64,000 bases of DNA from Osedax fenrisi (taxonomy: Eukaryota > Annelida > Polychaeta > Sabellida > Siboglinidae), in NCBI GenBank assembly GCA_964019155.1, contig OZ025242.1, forward strand, positions 27,890,118 through 27,954,117, in the 5' to 3' direction. Below the pieces are notes generated by a model. The model did not search any database and was not told the DNA's origin. It worked only from the letters and a program-made list of their open reading frames with translations. The position numbers were made by a program, and so were the translations under genes. Within the stretch, counting starts at the first letter, position 1. Every line of letters begins with the position of its first letter. Positions 36,831 to 50,807 of the stretch are shown here, piece by piece.

Positions 36831-37963
36831 ATATTATATATGAATGAATGAATGAATGAATTCAGTTTATAGACAATTTCTAAGGAGAATCAGTGAAAGC
36901 GATGAGCTTTTTTAATTCGATATCTCCTAACAGTAGTGTAATGTCATATTTCATCATCTTCATTCGGATAAAATACAATAAAATTACATAAAAATAGATA
37001 TTAAAATAAACAATAAACAATAAAACAAAACTAAAACAAAATATAAAAGAAAGAATAAAACAAAACTAAAACAAATATTTGATTCCCATGTTAGCATCCA
37101 AAACAAAGTATAAAATATAATTAATACATTTTTCATAATTGTAATATAATATTTATAAAGAATCTAAATATTTGTATCACATATTTTATGTCAATTTTAA
37201 TAATATTGATATATATATATATATTTGTAGGTTACTATAGGTTATTAATACTGTTTATAATTGTTTTAATTCTAATACTGTTTTTTATTTTAATACTTTT
37301 AATTTTTAATACTGTTTAGTTTTTTTTTTTTTTTTTTATTAGTTATGTAAAGTTAAATATATAAAACGTAAAATTTGAAAAATAAATATAAAATAGTTTT
37401 GATAAATAGTAATTTTAAAATTTTTTAAACATTTAATACTGTTTTTTTTATGTTTTTAATACTTCTAATTTGTAATACTGTTTTTTTATTTTTTGTGTTT
37501 AGTTATATGATGTAAAATATATAAAAATGTAAAATATGTAAAAATGTAAAATTTATATGGAGAAATACCTATTTAATACTGATTTTTTAATAAAGTTTTA
37601 TAATATAAAATATTTGTTTAATTTACAATATAATATTAGAAGAAATAATATATTTTTAATATTATTAAACATCACACATAAGTGTTATATTTTATATTGG
37701 TTAACGAAAAACAATTTCATAACTTTTTTTAATTTATTTATATTTGTTATTTTATTTTTTTTAAGAATATTACCAAATATTATATCATTATAATACTTTA
37801 TACCTTTGAAGAATATTGTATTTTGGTATTTTGTAGTTTTCATTAATGGTAAAATGAATCTATCATTACGTTTATTTAATGTAAAATATTCATTAAAATC
37901 AATTTTGTAATTTTTATTTAGCAATTTATATTTTATAATTTATATATGTATATATATATATAT

Positions 37964-37975
<12 letters not shown>

Positions 37976-38047
<72 letters not shown>
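37976..38047. repeat. (TA)n microsatellite
   Basis: About 35 TA units. Confidence 0.93.
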
Positions 38048-38051
<4 letters not shown>

Positions 38052-39560
38052 TTTACATTTATATGCACTACCAAGGATAGGATATCTACTAACGTATATT
38101 TTATGATTGATATTTTTATATTTATTTCACGTTTGAATGATTTTATCACGATAGAATATGATCCAGGATACATATACGAATTTGATATACAAATCAATGC
38201 AAAACTAGTTTTTAAATTAATGCTTTCAACAGCTTCACTAAGATTATAATAAAATCTTAATATAATGTAATATGTATTACGTTATACGAATGTCAACATA
38301 AACGAAATAGAAAAACATGTTTATATTCAAACAAATTTATAAATATATCCCTATTTTTAAATACAAATTAAAAAATAAGTGCATTTTATTTTACAAATAA
38401 ATAAATAACTCCGTTATCTTTGAAATATAATTAAATATACCGTCGCTGAAAAGTACCTTCTGTGTTTAATTATCATTAAAGTTAATGCTAGTTGATTATA
38501 ATAGTACACAATCATAAGTGTTTTACTCTACTAGCAATGGGATAACCGATACTGATCAGTTGTATATCTCAAGAAACAAGATTTTAAATTAAGGGGGTGG
38601 GGGAAACATTCGAATGGTTTACATATAAAAGATGGGAAAATAATGAGTATATAAAAATGTTATAAAGCAATTTATCAAACAATTTTAAAATGGGGAATCT
38701 TCCAAATATTATAAATTGTGTTAACAAAAATTCCAAGATATAAGCTTCTAAAATGTTATATTTAATTTATATATGACATAATGTGTATTATATGTTGTAC
38801 ATGAGTATATTTATAATGCATAGATAAGGCACTTATAGTTACTTTTAACAACATAGTATACATCATTTTAAATATAATGAATTATATTTTAATATTTTAA
38901 GGTACATAATTGTTAATATAAAATGAAAACGAATGTATCCCGGTAACTGACAACAAATAATGAATAATTCAATTAAATTAATATATTTAATGTTATTGTT
39001 TCTCCATTATTTTATACTTTACAACATGAAATAATAAATCTGATTTATTATTTATTTATTAATAAATAATATCTACTAGATATTCTTATATATAAATTTA
39101 TATTACTAGATATTCTTATATATAAATTTATATTTTTTATATAATTTAATATAATGTATATATAATTTTATAATATTCTAATTCAACTGAAATATTAATA
39201 AATATTGAATATTGATTAATTATAAGTTTATAATAGAATACGATAGATATATATCACATTATTTTTATTAGTTTGTTAAACGTAACTTGATTTTGTAGTA
39301 CAAAAATAAGAAAACAAGAATTGAAAGCGAACATCAAGTGTCGATCACGACATGACCTTCAATGACCTCGAAAACAGTCTATCAATATCCGCTAAACCTA
39401 CAACCGAGCGCTGCATTAATACATTACACGTAATATTTACGTTTTCCCTCGTTAGGAAGTGCTATAATCTCTATAATCTTTGTGTATTTACTCTTGTCGC
39501 TACGATGCACAATAATAAATGAATAATATCGCCGTCTCATTTCATCTCGAGGTAATCTCA

Positions 39561-39578
39561 CACACACACGCACACACT

Positions 39579-39606
<28 letters not shown>
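39561..39606. repeat. (CA)n microsatellite
   Basis: Dinucleotide run with a few g and t interruptions, about 250 bp beyond the PP2D1-like stop codon. Confidence 0.92.
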
Positions 39607-39610
<4 letters not shown>

Positions 39611-39764
39611 ATGACATCATAATAGTGATGATGTCATCGCGATAGCGTTAATGTAATAACAACGGTGATGATGATATGTTGACATAACGGTAGTGATTCT
39701 GTAATAGTAGTGATGATGTCATACATGTGATGATGAAACAGGTAGCACAGATAACATCATACTA

Positions 39765-39825
39765 GCACCGATGACATCATACTAGCACCGATGACATCAT
39801 ACTAGCACCGATGATGATGTAACAC
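39765..39825. repeat. 18 bp direct repeat (catcatactagcaccgatga)
   Basis: Four adjacent copies of catactagcaccgatgac, lying directly 3' of the PP2D1-like gene, possibly within its 3' UTR. Confidence 0.85.
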
Positions 39826-39855
39826 TAGCGTCGATGACATCACAGGTAGCGTGGA

Positions 39856-40048
39856 TCACTTAAGAACGCAGCCGGGCAACAGCAGACACATCACTGTGAT
39901 GTTATCACGAGAGCCTGCCATCAGAGCTGCCTTGACCAGTGTGGCGGCCACGTAACGTGCCACCTCCCTAGCACACGAGCTGTTCACTAGCACCGCGTCG
40001 GTCAGTAAAGGGGGGTGACGGGCTTGTTGTTGTTCCGATCCCTGGTCA
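39856..40048 (-). CDS. PP2D1: PP2D1-like PP2C protein, last exon (L)
   Basis: Acceptor gcgcccccccacag|TGACC joins exon K in phase 2. The 63 residues start Q-rich, then give the final PP2C helix and strand: A-R-Y-V-A-A-T-L-V-K-A-A-L-M and the hallmark G-S-R-D-N-I-T-V, ending L-L-P-G-C-V-L-K and TGA. The D-N pair is the conserved metal-binding Asp motif of PP2C phosphatases. An alternative acceptor (gaccag|GGA) is out of phase with exon K, which favours the one chosen. Confidence 0.88.
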
Positions 40049-41543
40049 CTGTGGGGGGGCGCACTGGGGTGAGTGGGGGGTGGGGGTGAGTACGGGGGTG
40101 GGGTGAGTGGGGGGTGAGTGCGGAGGTGTAGGTGGGGTGAAATGTGGTAGTGGTGGTAGTGGTGGTGGTAATATAACTACGGGATATAACTAATATACTA
40201 TAACTAATAATATGATACATTCACAATGTACTACGATATATTAATATGATGTTGTAACAAATCACACTTATAAAACAACAAAAGCTGTTTATCTAACATA
40301 GCTACATAGTATGCCTGCCTAAAGATAAGAACCACTAGCTGTACACTATGCAGTAACACAGTAGTGATAAGGTGCGGAGGGTATCTGATATCTACATCAT
40401 GGCAACAGGGTGATATTCTCACTCTCTGTGGTGGGTTACATTAACTCTGAAGGTTATACAGGTGGTTATTAATGGTACAGTAACCTTGACGATATAGATG
40501 TTACAATAACTACATTAACACTTGGGGTTATGCGGGTTTAGTGCGATTAATTGCGTAAATGTGCAGTGAATGCATTCAATTGAATATGATTAGGTATTGG
40601 GAGTGATTTAACATAAATTGTTATGAACAAAATAAATACGCGGAAACAAATAATCCTTGAAAATATATATTAAAATAAACCAAATCTATAAATTAAGTTA
40701 AATGGTATATACCATAGGCTATATAAACTATAAACTATATATATTTATATATATATGAGAGAATGAAAGAGAAAAAAAAATGTACACCACTCAATAAATG
40801 ACTATTCAATTCTATTCTATTCTCTATATATATAGATAGATAGATAGATAGATCAAAAGTTTATTGAATTACTGGTTATATATAAAGAAAGATATAATTA
40901 TATATAAACATATAATTATATAACATATATAAACAAAATATATAAATGTGATAACGGTAAGACAAAACGACACGATACAAAAAAACAAGAAATAAACGGA
41001 GAAGTAAAATAAAAATAAAACATTGGATTATACGAGCCGTTGATATAAATGTATACATAAATACAAGTATATAAATAATATAATAATATTTATGTATTGA
41101 ACCATGAATAGTTCATACAAATAAACCTCTCAAGAAGTCATAGACTTATACATGTTATAAATATGAGGGGCCCCAGACAATACAAAATAAATATGTAAAA
41201 AAAATGTCTTGTGTTTTGATATATTAAATTTATTAAGTTCTTAATAAACACAAAAGAGAAAAACAAGAACTACTAAATAAATAATAACTTACTTATTTTT
41301 ATATATATATATATATAATTAAAATAATACTAATATAGCTATATATATATATAGTTATCATGTTATTAAAAACTAGATATATTTCCTATATATAATATGA
41401 TATCGTTACTTTTATCTACGATTATTATATATATATAATAATATAATAATTAAGTAATAAGTAATATATATATAATTAGTAAATTACTCAAATAATATTA
41501 TTAATCTATTTATTCAGAAGATAAATTATTTTAATACATTAAA

Positions 41544-41582
<39 letters not shown>

Positions 41583-42693
41583 TAAAAATATAAATAATAT
41601 TTGAATAATTTATTAATTTTTATAATAAATAAATATATTAAAAATCATGTTTATATATTGTTGTTGTATACACGCTGATACACTGTGATGAGGAATTGAA
41701 CCTTGACCTCCTGCTGTGATACCCCTATCTAACAATCACCACTAATCACTGATCTATATATTTAGTAATAGTGTACATAGTTGTGATTTAATATAGAATT
41801 ATACTATAGAGATAAATACTACTATTCAGTTATGATTTCTATCATAATTCATAACAGTTTACTTATGATTGTGTTATCTTATTATACAAGTATACCATAG
41901 TTTAAGGGGAGATCGTCATGGCAGCGTAATGGCGTGCGTTTACATGTAAAATATAGGAGATAGGTAGCAGTACATATCGTATAATATCTTCTATGATATT
42001 TGGAATATTGCCAAACAAATTTCACCATTATACACAAGACATATATGCAATAATATTATATTTTAATGTTTATTGATATTTATTATATACGCATACATAA
42101 TTTATAATTGAAATAAAACTTATTTTTGTTATGAAAATGCTATACAAAATTAGGTACACAGTTATATATATATAACAATTAAGTAGGTTTTATATATAAT
42201 ACTGATAATATCGTTTACAGGTATACATAATATCTGGTAAATGCAAAATAAATTAGTACGATTGATAAAATATTAAAGACAATATTTTAATTTTTATAAC
42301 ACCATGTATATGAAAATAATTATTCCGAGAAAATCACGTCTAAAGTTTATCAATATTTATTTTACATATTCCACTCACTTTCATATATAACAAATAAATA
42401 ATATGAGTTTATAGTATTAGAGTAATACAAATATAATATATGTATATATATATGGAGCCTCATGCGGCAGAGACATACCTGTCATGAACCATGTCACGGT
42501 CTATCAGCTACAATAACAAGATGATTGCCTATTGCATAATATACTAGTATCTATATTTAGGTTCTAACGTTATATATGTATCTGTGTTGGGAATACATAT
42601 ATGTAAATATGAACATGGATATATATATATATATAGGTTTATCGATAAGAGTATAACGTATATAGGAATACATATGCGTATATATTTACGCAT

Positions 42694-42735
<42 letters not shown>

Positions 42736-43655
42736 ATATGTGTAGGTATATATAATAATAACTAATAATAAACAATAAATAACATTTATAATGCATATTT
42801 TATATACCCATATTAAACACTATTTTATAGTATTTATAATGCATAATTTTATTAGAAATGTTGCTACTATACAAATAAAATATCAATAAACCTGAATATG
42901 TTATATAAAATTAATATTTAAGCATGACGATATCCCTTTAACTTAATAATATATTGTATAATAATAATAATAATAATATTTATTTATTGAAATCTCATAT
43001 ATATATATATTGAATACAATACAAATAGCACATATAGTACATATATTTGATAAATTCAATTTTGTAAAAAGATAATTAATTAGTAGCATTAAGTTTAGGC
43101 TATTAATAAGTATACCCACCCTTAGTATAATAGTTTGATTATCTATTGCTATTATCTCTTGCTTCAACTTATAATTAATCGGGCTTTACCCAAACTTTAC
43201 AGAACTCCCATGACCTACATTCTAGGTATAATATTCACATAAAGTAACCTATAACTTAATAATAATTAGCATATATTCAAAAATAAAATGATACAAACAA
43301 TAATTCATTAGTACCATTATTAATAGTACGATACGATAACAATTTACATATCGTTTCATTATATTATTCTACATATATTATATATTGATCCGACTTGACA
43401 TTAAACGGGCTACTTAGAACTAGCTAGATATCATACATATAATATATACATGTCAATATTTACATATACATATATAAAATTAACTATAATTAAAGATTTA
43501 TATCCTTACTGTATGATTCCGTAATTAAGAGTTCATATATTAATACGCAGGCTTAACTTGAACCTACTTTACGTCAGCATATTAGCGCATACCTAATCGA
43601 TCTATACCGTAAGTTAACTCTAGAAGTTAGAGGTTATGTCGTCGAGGACACTGAC
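40049..43655 (-). other. Intron K-L of the PP2D1-like gene
   Basis: Intron of 3.6 kb. Near its 3' end on the sense strand it is C-rich (complement of the 'ggtgagtggggggtggggg' repeat at 40070-40130). It also carries (TA)n at 41548-41578 and 42690-42732 and (GATA)n at 40837-40852. Confidence 0.7.
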
Positions 43656-43807
43656 CAATGAGATCCGTAGATCTGTTTGAGGATGTCGTCGGTGCGGCAG
43701 CTGGACGCAGAGGTCAGGGAGGTCGTGGCCGCGGTAGGGTACTTCTTAACGGCGGTCGGCGGGGTGGGGGAGGCGGGGTGACACGTGGTCTGCAGCGACT
43801 GTAATAT
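43656..43807 (-). CDS. PP2D1: PP2D1-like PP2C protein, exon K
   Basis: Acceptor ctctgtcccccag|ATATTA; 50 codons plus TG, donor CATTG|GTCAGT, phase 2. The sequence is rich in Thr, Pro, Ser and Ala (P-A-S-P-T-P-P-T-A-V and a T-T-S-L-T-S-A-S-S run), then D-D-I-L-K-Q-I-Y-G-S-H. It corresponds to the long, poorly conserved low-complexity insert that PP2D1 proteins have between their last two core PP2C motifs. GC-rich against AT-rich surroundings. Placement rests on phase agreement with exons J and L rather than on similarity. Confidence 0.75.
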
Positions 43808-43874
43808 CTGGGGGACAGAGGTGAAGGCGTGAGGAGGAGGAGGAGGAGACGGGGGGGCTATTGTGTACGCATGC

Positions 43875-44160
43875 TTGTTGTTATTGTTATTGTTATTTTG
43901 GTGGAGTCCTTTCATCCCATACAGTAACTTAGATGAAGTTTTCACTTATAACCATATATGGCTCTAATGTCCCTTCGAAGCCGCTCTCATGTTAAGGCAT
44001 CCATGGTTTTAACGAGAGCCGATCATTTATATATACGCGATTATATAAGATCACTTCTAAATATTATTGTAAGACCTATTTAAATGTTCCGGAAGGGGCT
44101 TGAACCCTCATCCTACTGCTCGTGTGTCTGATGCCTTTGCCAACTGAGACACACAGGCAA
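43875..44160 (-). mobile_element. tRNA-derived SINE (copy 6)
   Basis: Complete reverse copy, from tail (ttattg)n to head 'gagacacacaggca'. A (TAG)n array begins about 13 bp past the head. Confidence 0.9.
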
Positions 44161-44172
44161 TTTTAAGTATAT

Positions 44173-44379
<207 letters not shown>

Positions 44380-45924
44380 GTGTATGTATACAAGTATGTA
44401 GATATACATGCACGCCTATGAATAGTATCGTATGGTATCTTATTTGTACACAAATAACTAGGTATATCTCTGATCAGGAGTGTTCAAAATAATGTTAATA
44501 ATAATAATAATAATGATATGTATACGAATATACATACGAATGAATGAATGAATAATATTTATTTCACTTGTATAATATAAATAAATAATTAATACACACG
44601 GCAATATATATAAACAATATAATATAGTTATATAATGAGTAAAGAAGGAACCCTTTAATAGCGATATGCTTTCGAGAAAGGTTCCACACGGTATATAGAT
44701 GAGCGCGCGCGTGTGTGGTCGCTACTAATCTATTAGAGACTACTAAGGACAGGACACACCATATGGTCACGATTAGTTTTTTAAAACTTGTAGTTCACAG
44801 TTCAATGATTTCATTGTACACTGTTCACTGTACAGTGGACAGGTTGCCTGCTTATTTATTTATAAATGAACACGCATTCGATCTATAGATATAGAGCATG
44901 GTGGTGTTTTTATGTGTGTGATCAATCTTTGAAAATAGAGAATAAAGCACTGAAAAGTATATTCGTCGAAAACACAGAATGTAATGGATAGTTACCATTG
45001 AAGTGAATAGAGAGAAGACATATTCATTACTAAACACTATACACTATGCGAAGTCTGTTCATTAATACAGCAATGTCATAGAGGTAGAACATATTTCACA
45101 ATAAAACACTGTAGATTGAAAATAATACATCTTAAGGGGATTCGTGGACTTTCAAATTAAAAATGTTGTATAACAATTTTTATTTAAAAAATAGATTTGT
45201 ACTATATATTGTATAATATATGATATGTCAAAATAGTATTGGTTAAAAATATATATAAGGCATAAAAAACGTACTTTTAGAATACTACCTATTTCTAATG
45301 AAATAATGATTACAAATATGGCACAAAAATGACTGTTTACATATATTATAACACAGTTTTCAATAGTTATACTTTATCAATAATATATATATTTTCATGT
45401 CAACTAGCGACACCTGTTGGTTTTATTGTATAAATGTTATTGATTGACCGTTGGCGTTATTCTAGAATAATAGCATAGCGCCGTTGCATTATAAATAATA
45501 TGGTCAAATTTTAAAAATAAAATAAACAAATTCCTAAAAATGACGGTTTTAAAACTAGCCGACTATTTTAAACCACCAAAACACGATATAGTGGTCGAGT
45601 ATTGCCCAGGCCGATGTTCGACAACTATTCCGTGTGACTCTCTCGATGTAGCCGTAACACTAGCTTATTACTAATATCAGATATCAGATATCAGATATCA
45701 GATGTAGTGTAAACACACAGGTTGATATAGAACTCCTCCTACTGGTGTTATCCAGCCTACTGGTGTTATCCAGCCTACTGGTTGCGTCAGTAGAGCAACG
45801 AATATAAACTATGCAAATATAGAATAAACTACAATAATTTATAATAACTATACATCTATTGATAATAGTAATACATAATATTCTCAACGATATGAAACCC
45901 ACATATATCTATATATATATATAT
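44380..45924. other. Intronic AT-rich sequence
   Basis: Includes (AATG)n near 44540, a TTAAGGGGATTCG half-TIR at 45133, 'atcagat' tandem copies at 45675-45703 and 'tactggtgttatccagcc' duplicated at 45738-45775. No exon seen. Confidence 0.6.
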
Positions 45925-46419
45925 CAGAGTTGGAAAAAATCATGATTTTTTTAAAAAAATCAAAAAAATCAAAATCACATTGATTTTTTTGATTTTTTTG
46001 ATTTTTTTGATAGAATAAATAAATAAATTTATCAATACAAATTTTATATTATTTAATCAGTTTTATTTATTAGATTTATTAATAATAGTAATCCAAACTA
46101 TTAATTACATTTTATCAAATTATAAAAAAGTTGATTTATAATCAAAAAAATCAAAAAAATCATGATTTTTTTGATAGACTAAATAAATAAATTTATCAAT
46201 ACAAATTTTATATTATTTAATCAGTTTTATTTATTAGATTTGTTAATAATAGTAATCCAAACTATTAATTACATTTTATCAAATTATAAAAAAGTTGATT
46301 TAAAATCAAAAAAAATCAAAAAAATCAAAAAAATCATGATTTTTGCCTTCAAAAAAATCAAAAAAATCATTGATTTAATCAAATGATTTAAATCAATTGA
46401 TTTAAATCAAACAACTCTG
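45925..46419. mobile_element. hAT-like MITE with internal duplication
   Basis: Ends CAGAGTTG ... CAACTCTG, a classic hAT terminus, flanked by (AT)n consistent with an 8 bp duplication that cannot be resolved in TA sequence. Subterminal regions are packed with 'aaaaaatc'/'gattttttt' motifs. Inside are two tandem copies of about 140 bp (starting 'taaataaataaatttatcaa' near 46014 and 46178). No transposase frame. Confidence 0.8.
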
Positions 46420-46480
46420 ATATATATATATACAACATACATGACATATATATATGTTACGATTCGTTACGATTACTAAC

Positions 46481-46570
46481 CTGAACCACGAAATTAGAAA
46501 CTTGAACGGGTTCTAGAACATTCCAGAGTCCGCTGGTAGCTAGAATTAGGAACTGGGCGTATTCATCTAT
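46481..46570 (-). CDS. PP2D1: PP2D1-like PP2C protein, exon J
   Basis: Acceptor gatcgcag|ATAGAT and donor CAG|GTTAGT, both phase 0; 30 codons. The strand I-D-E-Y-A-Q-F-L-I-L-A-T-S-G-L-W-N-V-L-E aligns with the PP2C motif in which active enzymes have an Asp (A-x-D-G-x-W-D). That Asp is Ser here; human PP2D1 has N-G-L-W at the same place, as I recall it. This is one of the strongest exon matches in the gene. Confidence 0.92.
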
Positions 46571-47463
46571 CTGCGATCGTTGTGATAGTTGTTATACATC
46601 GTGTAGATCAGTTATATGTGTGCGCGTGTCATCGATATAAAGAAAGTGGACCTGAGCAATTGACGCACGCGATACATGTTAAAGATAGATACGCGAATGG
46701 CACTTTTATCGATACATTAACGAAATGGTATCGGTGATTTTGATTGGATATTAGTCATATTATATATGTCGAATATTAAAACAGTAGGCTTTTCGTCGAA
46801 ATAGATTAAAGTGACTTCTATCTATATCAATGGATTTAGATTAAAAATATCAATAAAATAGTATGATATCTTCAATTTAAATACACAAAATTACGAGGAA
46901 TGTTGATATGATGTACTTTAAACATATAATTTTATTCTTAGTATAGATAGTACATTAAAATTGGTAGTAATTATCAATATATATATATAAATAAATATTA
47001 TTTTAAATAAAAAGTAGTGGGCCAGTTTGCAGCGCCTCTATCGCAAATTGCCATACACTACATTCAATTGCTTATCCATTTTCTCACTACATCGATGGTG
47101 CGTGTGTGGCCTTTATTTGCGATCACATCTTACAACGAATATGAGATATATTCTGTATTTAATGGAATCAATAGAAGTAGGTCACGTGATATTAACACAT
47201 ACATAATTATACAGTAGCCATCTATACATAGACAACACGATTCATAGTTGCAGTTAATGTATAATAGATAAATAGAAATTAAAATTGCTCACTATAATAG
47301 CAGTAATAGCAGTAATAATAATCAAATTCTATAATCTACAACTTGATAAGATGTAATGCTGACTACAATGATATCTATGAATACATGACTATGCTATTAT
47401 ATAACACATTGTATTTACATTGCCATGTGTTCAATAATCATACACAAATCATATGTAAACTAA

Positions 47464-47465
<2 letters not shown>

Positions 47466-47558
<93 letters not shown>
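47466..47558. repeat. (TA)n microsatellite
   Basis: Two long TA runs separated by 'catatatg'. Confidence 0.92.
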
Positions 47559-49272
47559 AGAAATATATTATTAATATTTACATTTTAATTATTAATTTAA
47601 ATGTTAATATATTTATATTAAATAATAACAAGTAATGGATATGTTAATATTAATCTAATAAATATTAATAAATTATAATACATATTTATTCGATGAGTTA
47701 TTACTATTTAAATTAAAATATAAAATTATTATAATATTTAAGTTTTAAATACTACTTTATTGTATATATATTTAGCATAAATAATCAATTTCAATTATTT
47801 ATCAATTGTAGACAATATGATGTTTCGTTTAACGGTATATGTATGCAATGAATTATTGATATACAAAATATAAACATAGCATTTTAATAAGTTATAAAAA
47901 TGATTTTGCGAAGCAAAGATATATCTATGTACGTGAAGTAAATTTGACTGACGATTAGTTTGAAATATAGGTGGAAATACTATCGTTTTAAATAATTTCA
48001 AAAGCGAATTGTCAAAATATTGTTACATAATAATTAAGCATGTTACAAAATATATATAATTTTACATTTAAAATTGATTTATTGATTTATAATATTTCTC
48101 GAATATGGATGTATATTTTTTTTAAAATGGTTCTTATTATAAAATAATGCTATATTTATAATGCTAACAATTTTTCATTAATTTCACAAATTAATTAGTT
48201 ACATATTTTTGATTCGCAAAATCCTTGGTTATAAATGTAGTTCTATCTTTATTCACCAGGTGAGCGATAGTGCAACCAGATATGTGAGAATGCAAACAAT
48301 CAGAAGTTATAGTTTAATTATCCTAATTAATAAATAATAATAATAGGTGTATTTATATTGTTAACAAAAAGTATTGAACATTTCACTTTTATTTTATTAA
48401 TTTTATTATATCTGAACTCTAATATATATTATAACTCTAACATATATTATTATTATTATTATCAGATGTATTTTTAAAACCATGAAAATCAAAATTTAGA
48501 AACAGAATTTATCGAGACAATTATATATAAATCATAATTCTATGCCCTACAAAGTACGGAATATATATATATATAATATATAATAAATATTGGTATAATT
48601 AGATATGTATTATTATTTAAATATTATAATTTATTTAATAATCGTATAAAATAAATAAACTAATATTCAATGAATCAAAATAGATTATAGCTCTATATCT
48701 ATTATAAGTACAGGTTTATTTCTATTATAGAGTACATATTTTTAAGTACACAAAATAATGTCTATAGTACTATAATTGCTCGGAACTTTTTATATCGATG
48801 ACACATTATTAATTATAGAATCTCTGTCTAAAGAACCTTGTACCATTTAAATATCATAAACTAATTATCGATATCAATTATTCTATTTTTAAATATAACT
48901 ATTCACAGAATATGCGTACACTTTTCTCTATATTAATATCGCTACACTTGTTTACTAGACATTCTTATAGACGTACTACCTGTGCAGTATCTTTAGTGTT
49001 GTATGCACTATTGTATGTAACTAGAGAGATATCATATAATCTGTTAGAGAATACCTCTACTATAGTCATACTATAATGTGACTATAGTATGTCTACTACA
49101 GTACGACTTGCGCATGTACTGTACGCATGCGATTCTCACATGGATGGCTCATGTGTAAGGTCACGTAAGGTCGCGTACTAGCTGAACTTAGGGTCATAAC
49201 AACACATAGAATGAAGATGAGCGAATACCTCGTCCGATTCAGTGGATACAGAGATCAAGATACCATAATAAA

Positions 49273-49526
49273 CAGGGTCGGAAAAACACCCCAAAAATAG
49301 TGAATTTAATCGAGGGATTTTTGGGTTTTTAGTTGGTTCAAATGAAATAATAAATTTTTTTTAAATATTAAAATAAGTGAATATTTTAGAGATAAGGATT
49401 AATTACTGACACTAAACAATATTAATCAATCAATCATGAATAGATATAATTAGATATAATTTTAGCATGAAAATAACTAAAATAAAATTGATTAAATATT
49501 TAAAAAAACCCAAAACCCAAACCCTG
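49273..49526. mobile_element. Possible hAT-like MITE
   Basis: Starts CAGGGT and ends ACCCTG, with subterminal A-rich/C-rich repeats (aaaaacacccc; aaaacccaaaaccc) echoing the layout of the 45.9 kb element. Inverted identity is limited to about 6 bp and no target duplication is visible. Confidence 0.45.
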
Positions 49527-49612
49527 GATAACCCCGATAGTAACTCAAATAGCAAACACTACAGAATATTAACTGTAGCTGAGGTTATGATGTACTACTG
49601 AGGTATGATAAC

Positions 49613-49677
49613 CTTGACAGAGGTGAACGATGGTTTAGAGATGATGCACTTCTTTAGGCTGGCGTCACCGTGACTTC
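49613..49677 (-). CDS. PP2D1: PP2D1-like PP2C protein, exon I
   Basis: Acceptor cctaacag|GAAGTC (phase 1) and donor AAG|GTTATC (phase 0). The 21 codons read S-H-G-D-A-S-L-K-K-C-I-I-S-K-P-S-F-T-S-V-K, matching the PP2D1 segment F-H-G-N-L-K-L-K-K-S-I-I-P-x-P as I recall it. This follows the T-R-G-L motif ending the previous exon and corresponds to the PP2C region just before the exon J strand. Confidence 0.9.
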
Positions 49678-49706
49678 CTGTTAGGTAACATGCGATCATT
49701 ATTAAT

Positions 49707-49707
<1 letters not shown>

Positions 49708-49752
<45 letters not shown>
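49708..49752. repeat. (CAA)n microsatellite
   Basis: About 15 units, 30 nt upstream of exon I on its sense strand, where it reads (TTG)n and lies just before the acceptor. Confidence 0.95.
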
Positions 49753-50214
49753 ATACAATAACACAGATGCATGAGAGAGAAATATTTAGTTACATAATAT
49801 ATATATATAGATATGTGTTGTATTCTTGTATCTCCTATATTCAATTCTACACATACACACATACACACACACATACATTAAAAATAATCAGGATATCATA
49901 TTGCACTAGTTTAAAGTAAATTAACAAATATTGTTAATTAAAAATAAAATGTTATTAAGTATTAATGGATTCTTTACTGTATATATTGTTAAATTGTGTA
50001 TACTTTGAAGTTTCAGAGTGCCAGAATATCTATAGTTCAATATACTTATATTGTATACCCAAAGATTCGAGGAGGTAGGTTTCCCTTTCCATTTAAGGAA
50101 TATATCTAATAATGTACATCTAGTTATATAACACAAGAATACTAGAGTCGCAGAAATAGTTATTTGATGACTACAAATAACAATGCAAACATTACACAAA
50201 TATAGGGTATAGAA

Positions 50215-50305
50215 ATATTTGTTTTAGAAATATTTGTTATAGAAATATTTGTTATAGAAATTTTTGTTATAGAAATATTTGATATAGAAATATGTGTCAT
50301 AGAAA
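50215..50305. repeat. 16 bp tandem repeat (tatagaaatatttgt)
   Basis: About six copies with few substitutions, in intron H-I. Confidence 0.88.
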
Positions 50306-50807
50306 TGCTTGTTTTAAGAAATAAGATAGATGCGATTACAAAATCCTAGACGAGACACTGTTCACACTGTGATATGAGGTGGCACGACTGCTACTAATGA
50401 AGCTAGCGATAACGATTAAGACAGTTATTGTATTCTAAACCATTCACATATCTACATATAATCATGCTAATCAGAGTTCATTGTGACATGCACTCGAGTG
50501 ACATGTGACACGTTACTTACATGTCACCGTATGATAGTAACCCTGTTCCAGTGCGAGAGGGTAATGAATTATAAATTATGAATTACTAAGAATTATTTAT
50601 TATAATGAATTGTTATCAGAACAAATTTCTAAGAAATTCTTACTAAGACTTATTTAATATATACTTAGAACTATCACAAAGTATCATGAATTATTATAAC
50701 AATTATATATAATTAACAATTATTAATCGTATTGAATTAATTACGATTAATAATTAAGAGCACAACGATAATAGAAGCTTTATGTTTGACTATCAAAGAC
50801 ACTAAAC

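Larger units (their letters stand above)
36571..39855. other. AT-rich gap between the two convergent genes
   Basis: Includes (GAAT)n at 36843-36862, a degenerate 'tttaatactgtttttt' repeat at 37260-37580, (TA)n at 37976-38047 and, at 39.5-39.85 kb, (CA)n and 'gatgacatcatactagcacc' repeats. No polyadenylation site could be assigned with confidence to either gene. Confidence 0.6.
46571..49612 (-). other. Intron I-J of the PP2D1-like gene
   Basis: AT-rich, with (TA)n at 47466-47558 and a possible hAT-like MITE at 49273-49526. An exon-like frame at 49185-49290 was rejected for lack of an acceptor. Confidence 0.65.

Noticed and set aside
40002..40220. 72-residue Thr/Pro-rich minus-strand frame
   Set aside because: It is out of frame with exon L and derives from the G-rich repeat forming that exon's pyrimidine tract.
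41675..41760. Possible tRNA or SINE head (B-box-like ggttcaattcc on the minus strand)
   Set aside because: No convincing A box or cloverleaf could be drawn.
43545..43615. tRNA-like sequence with ggttcaagttaa on the minus strand
   Set aside because: The T stem does not pair and no SINE body follows; too weak to call.
45132..45600. Second TTAA/GGGGAT element
   Set aside because: Only one end is recognisable; no inverted partner or second TTAA at a sensible distance.
49185..49290. Minus-strand frame I-L-I-S-V-S-T-E-S-D-E-V-F resembling a PP2C strand
   Set aside because: No AG acceptor lies upstream, and exon J at 46.5 kb matches the same PP2C position far better with correct sites and phase.
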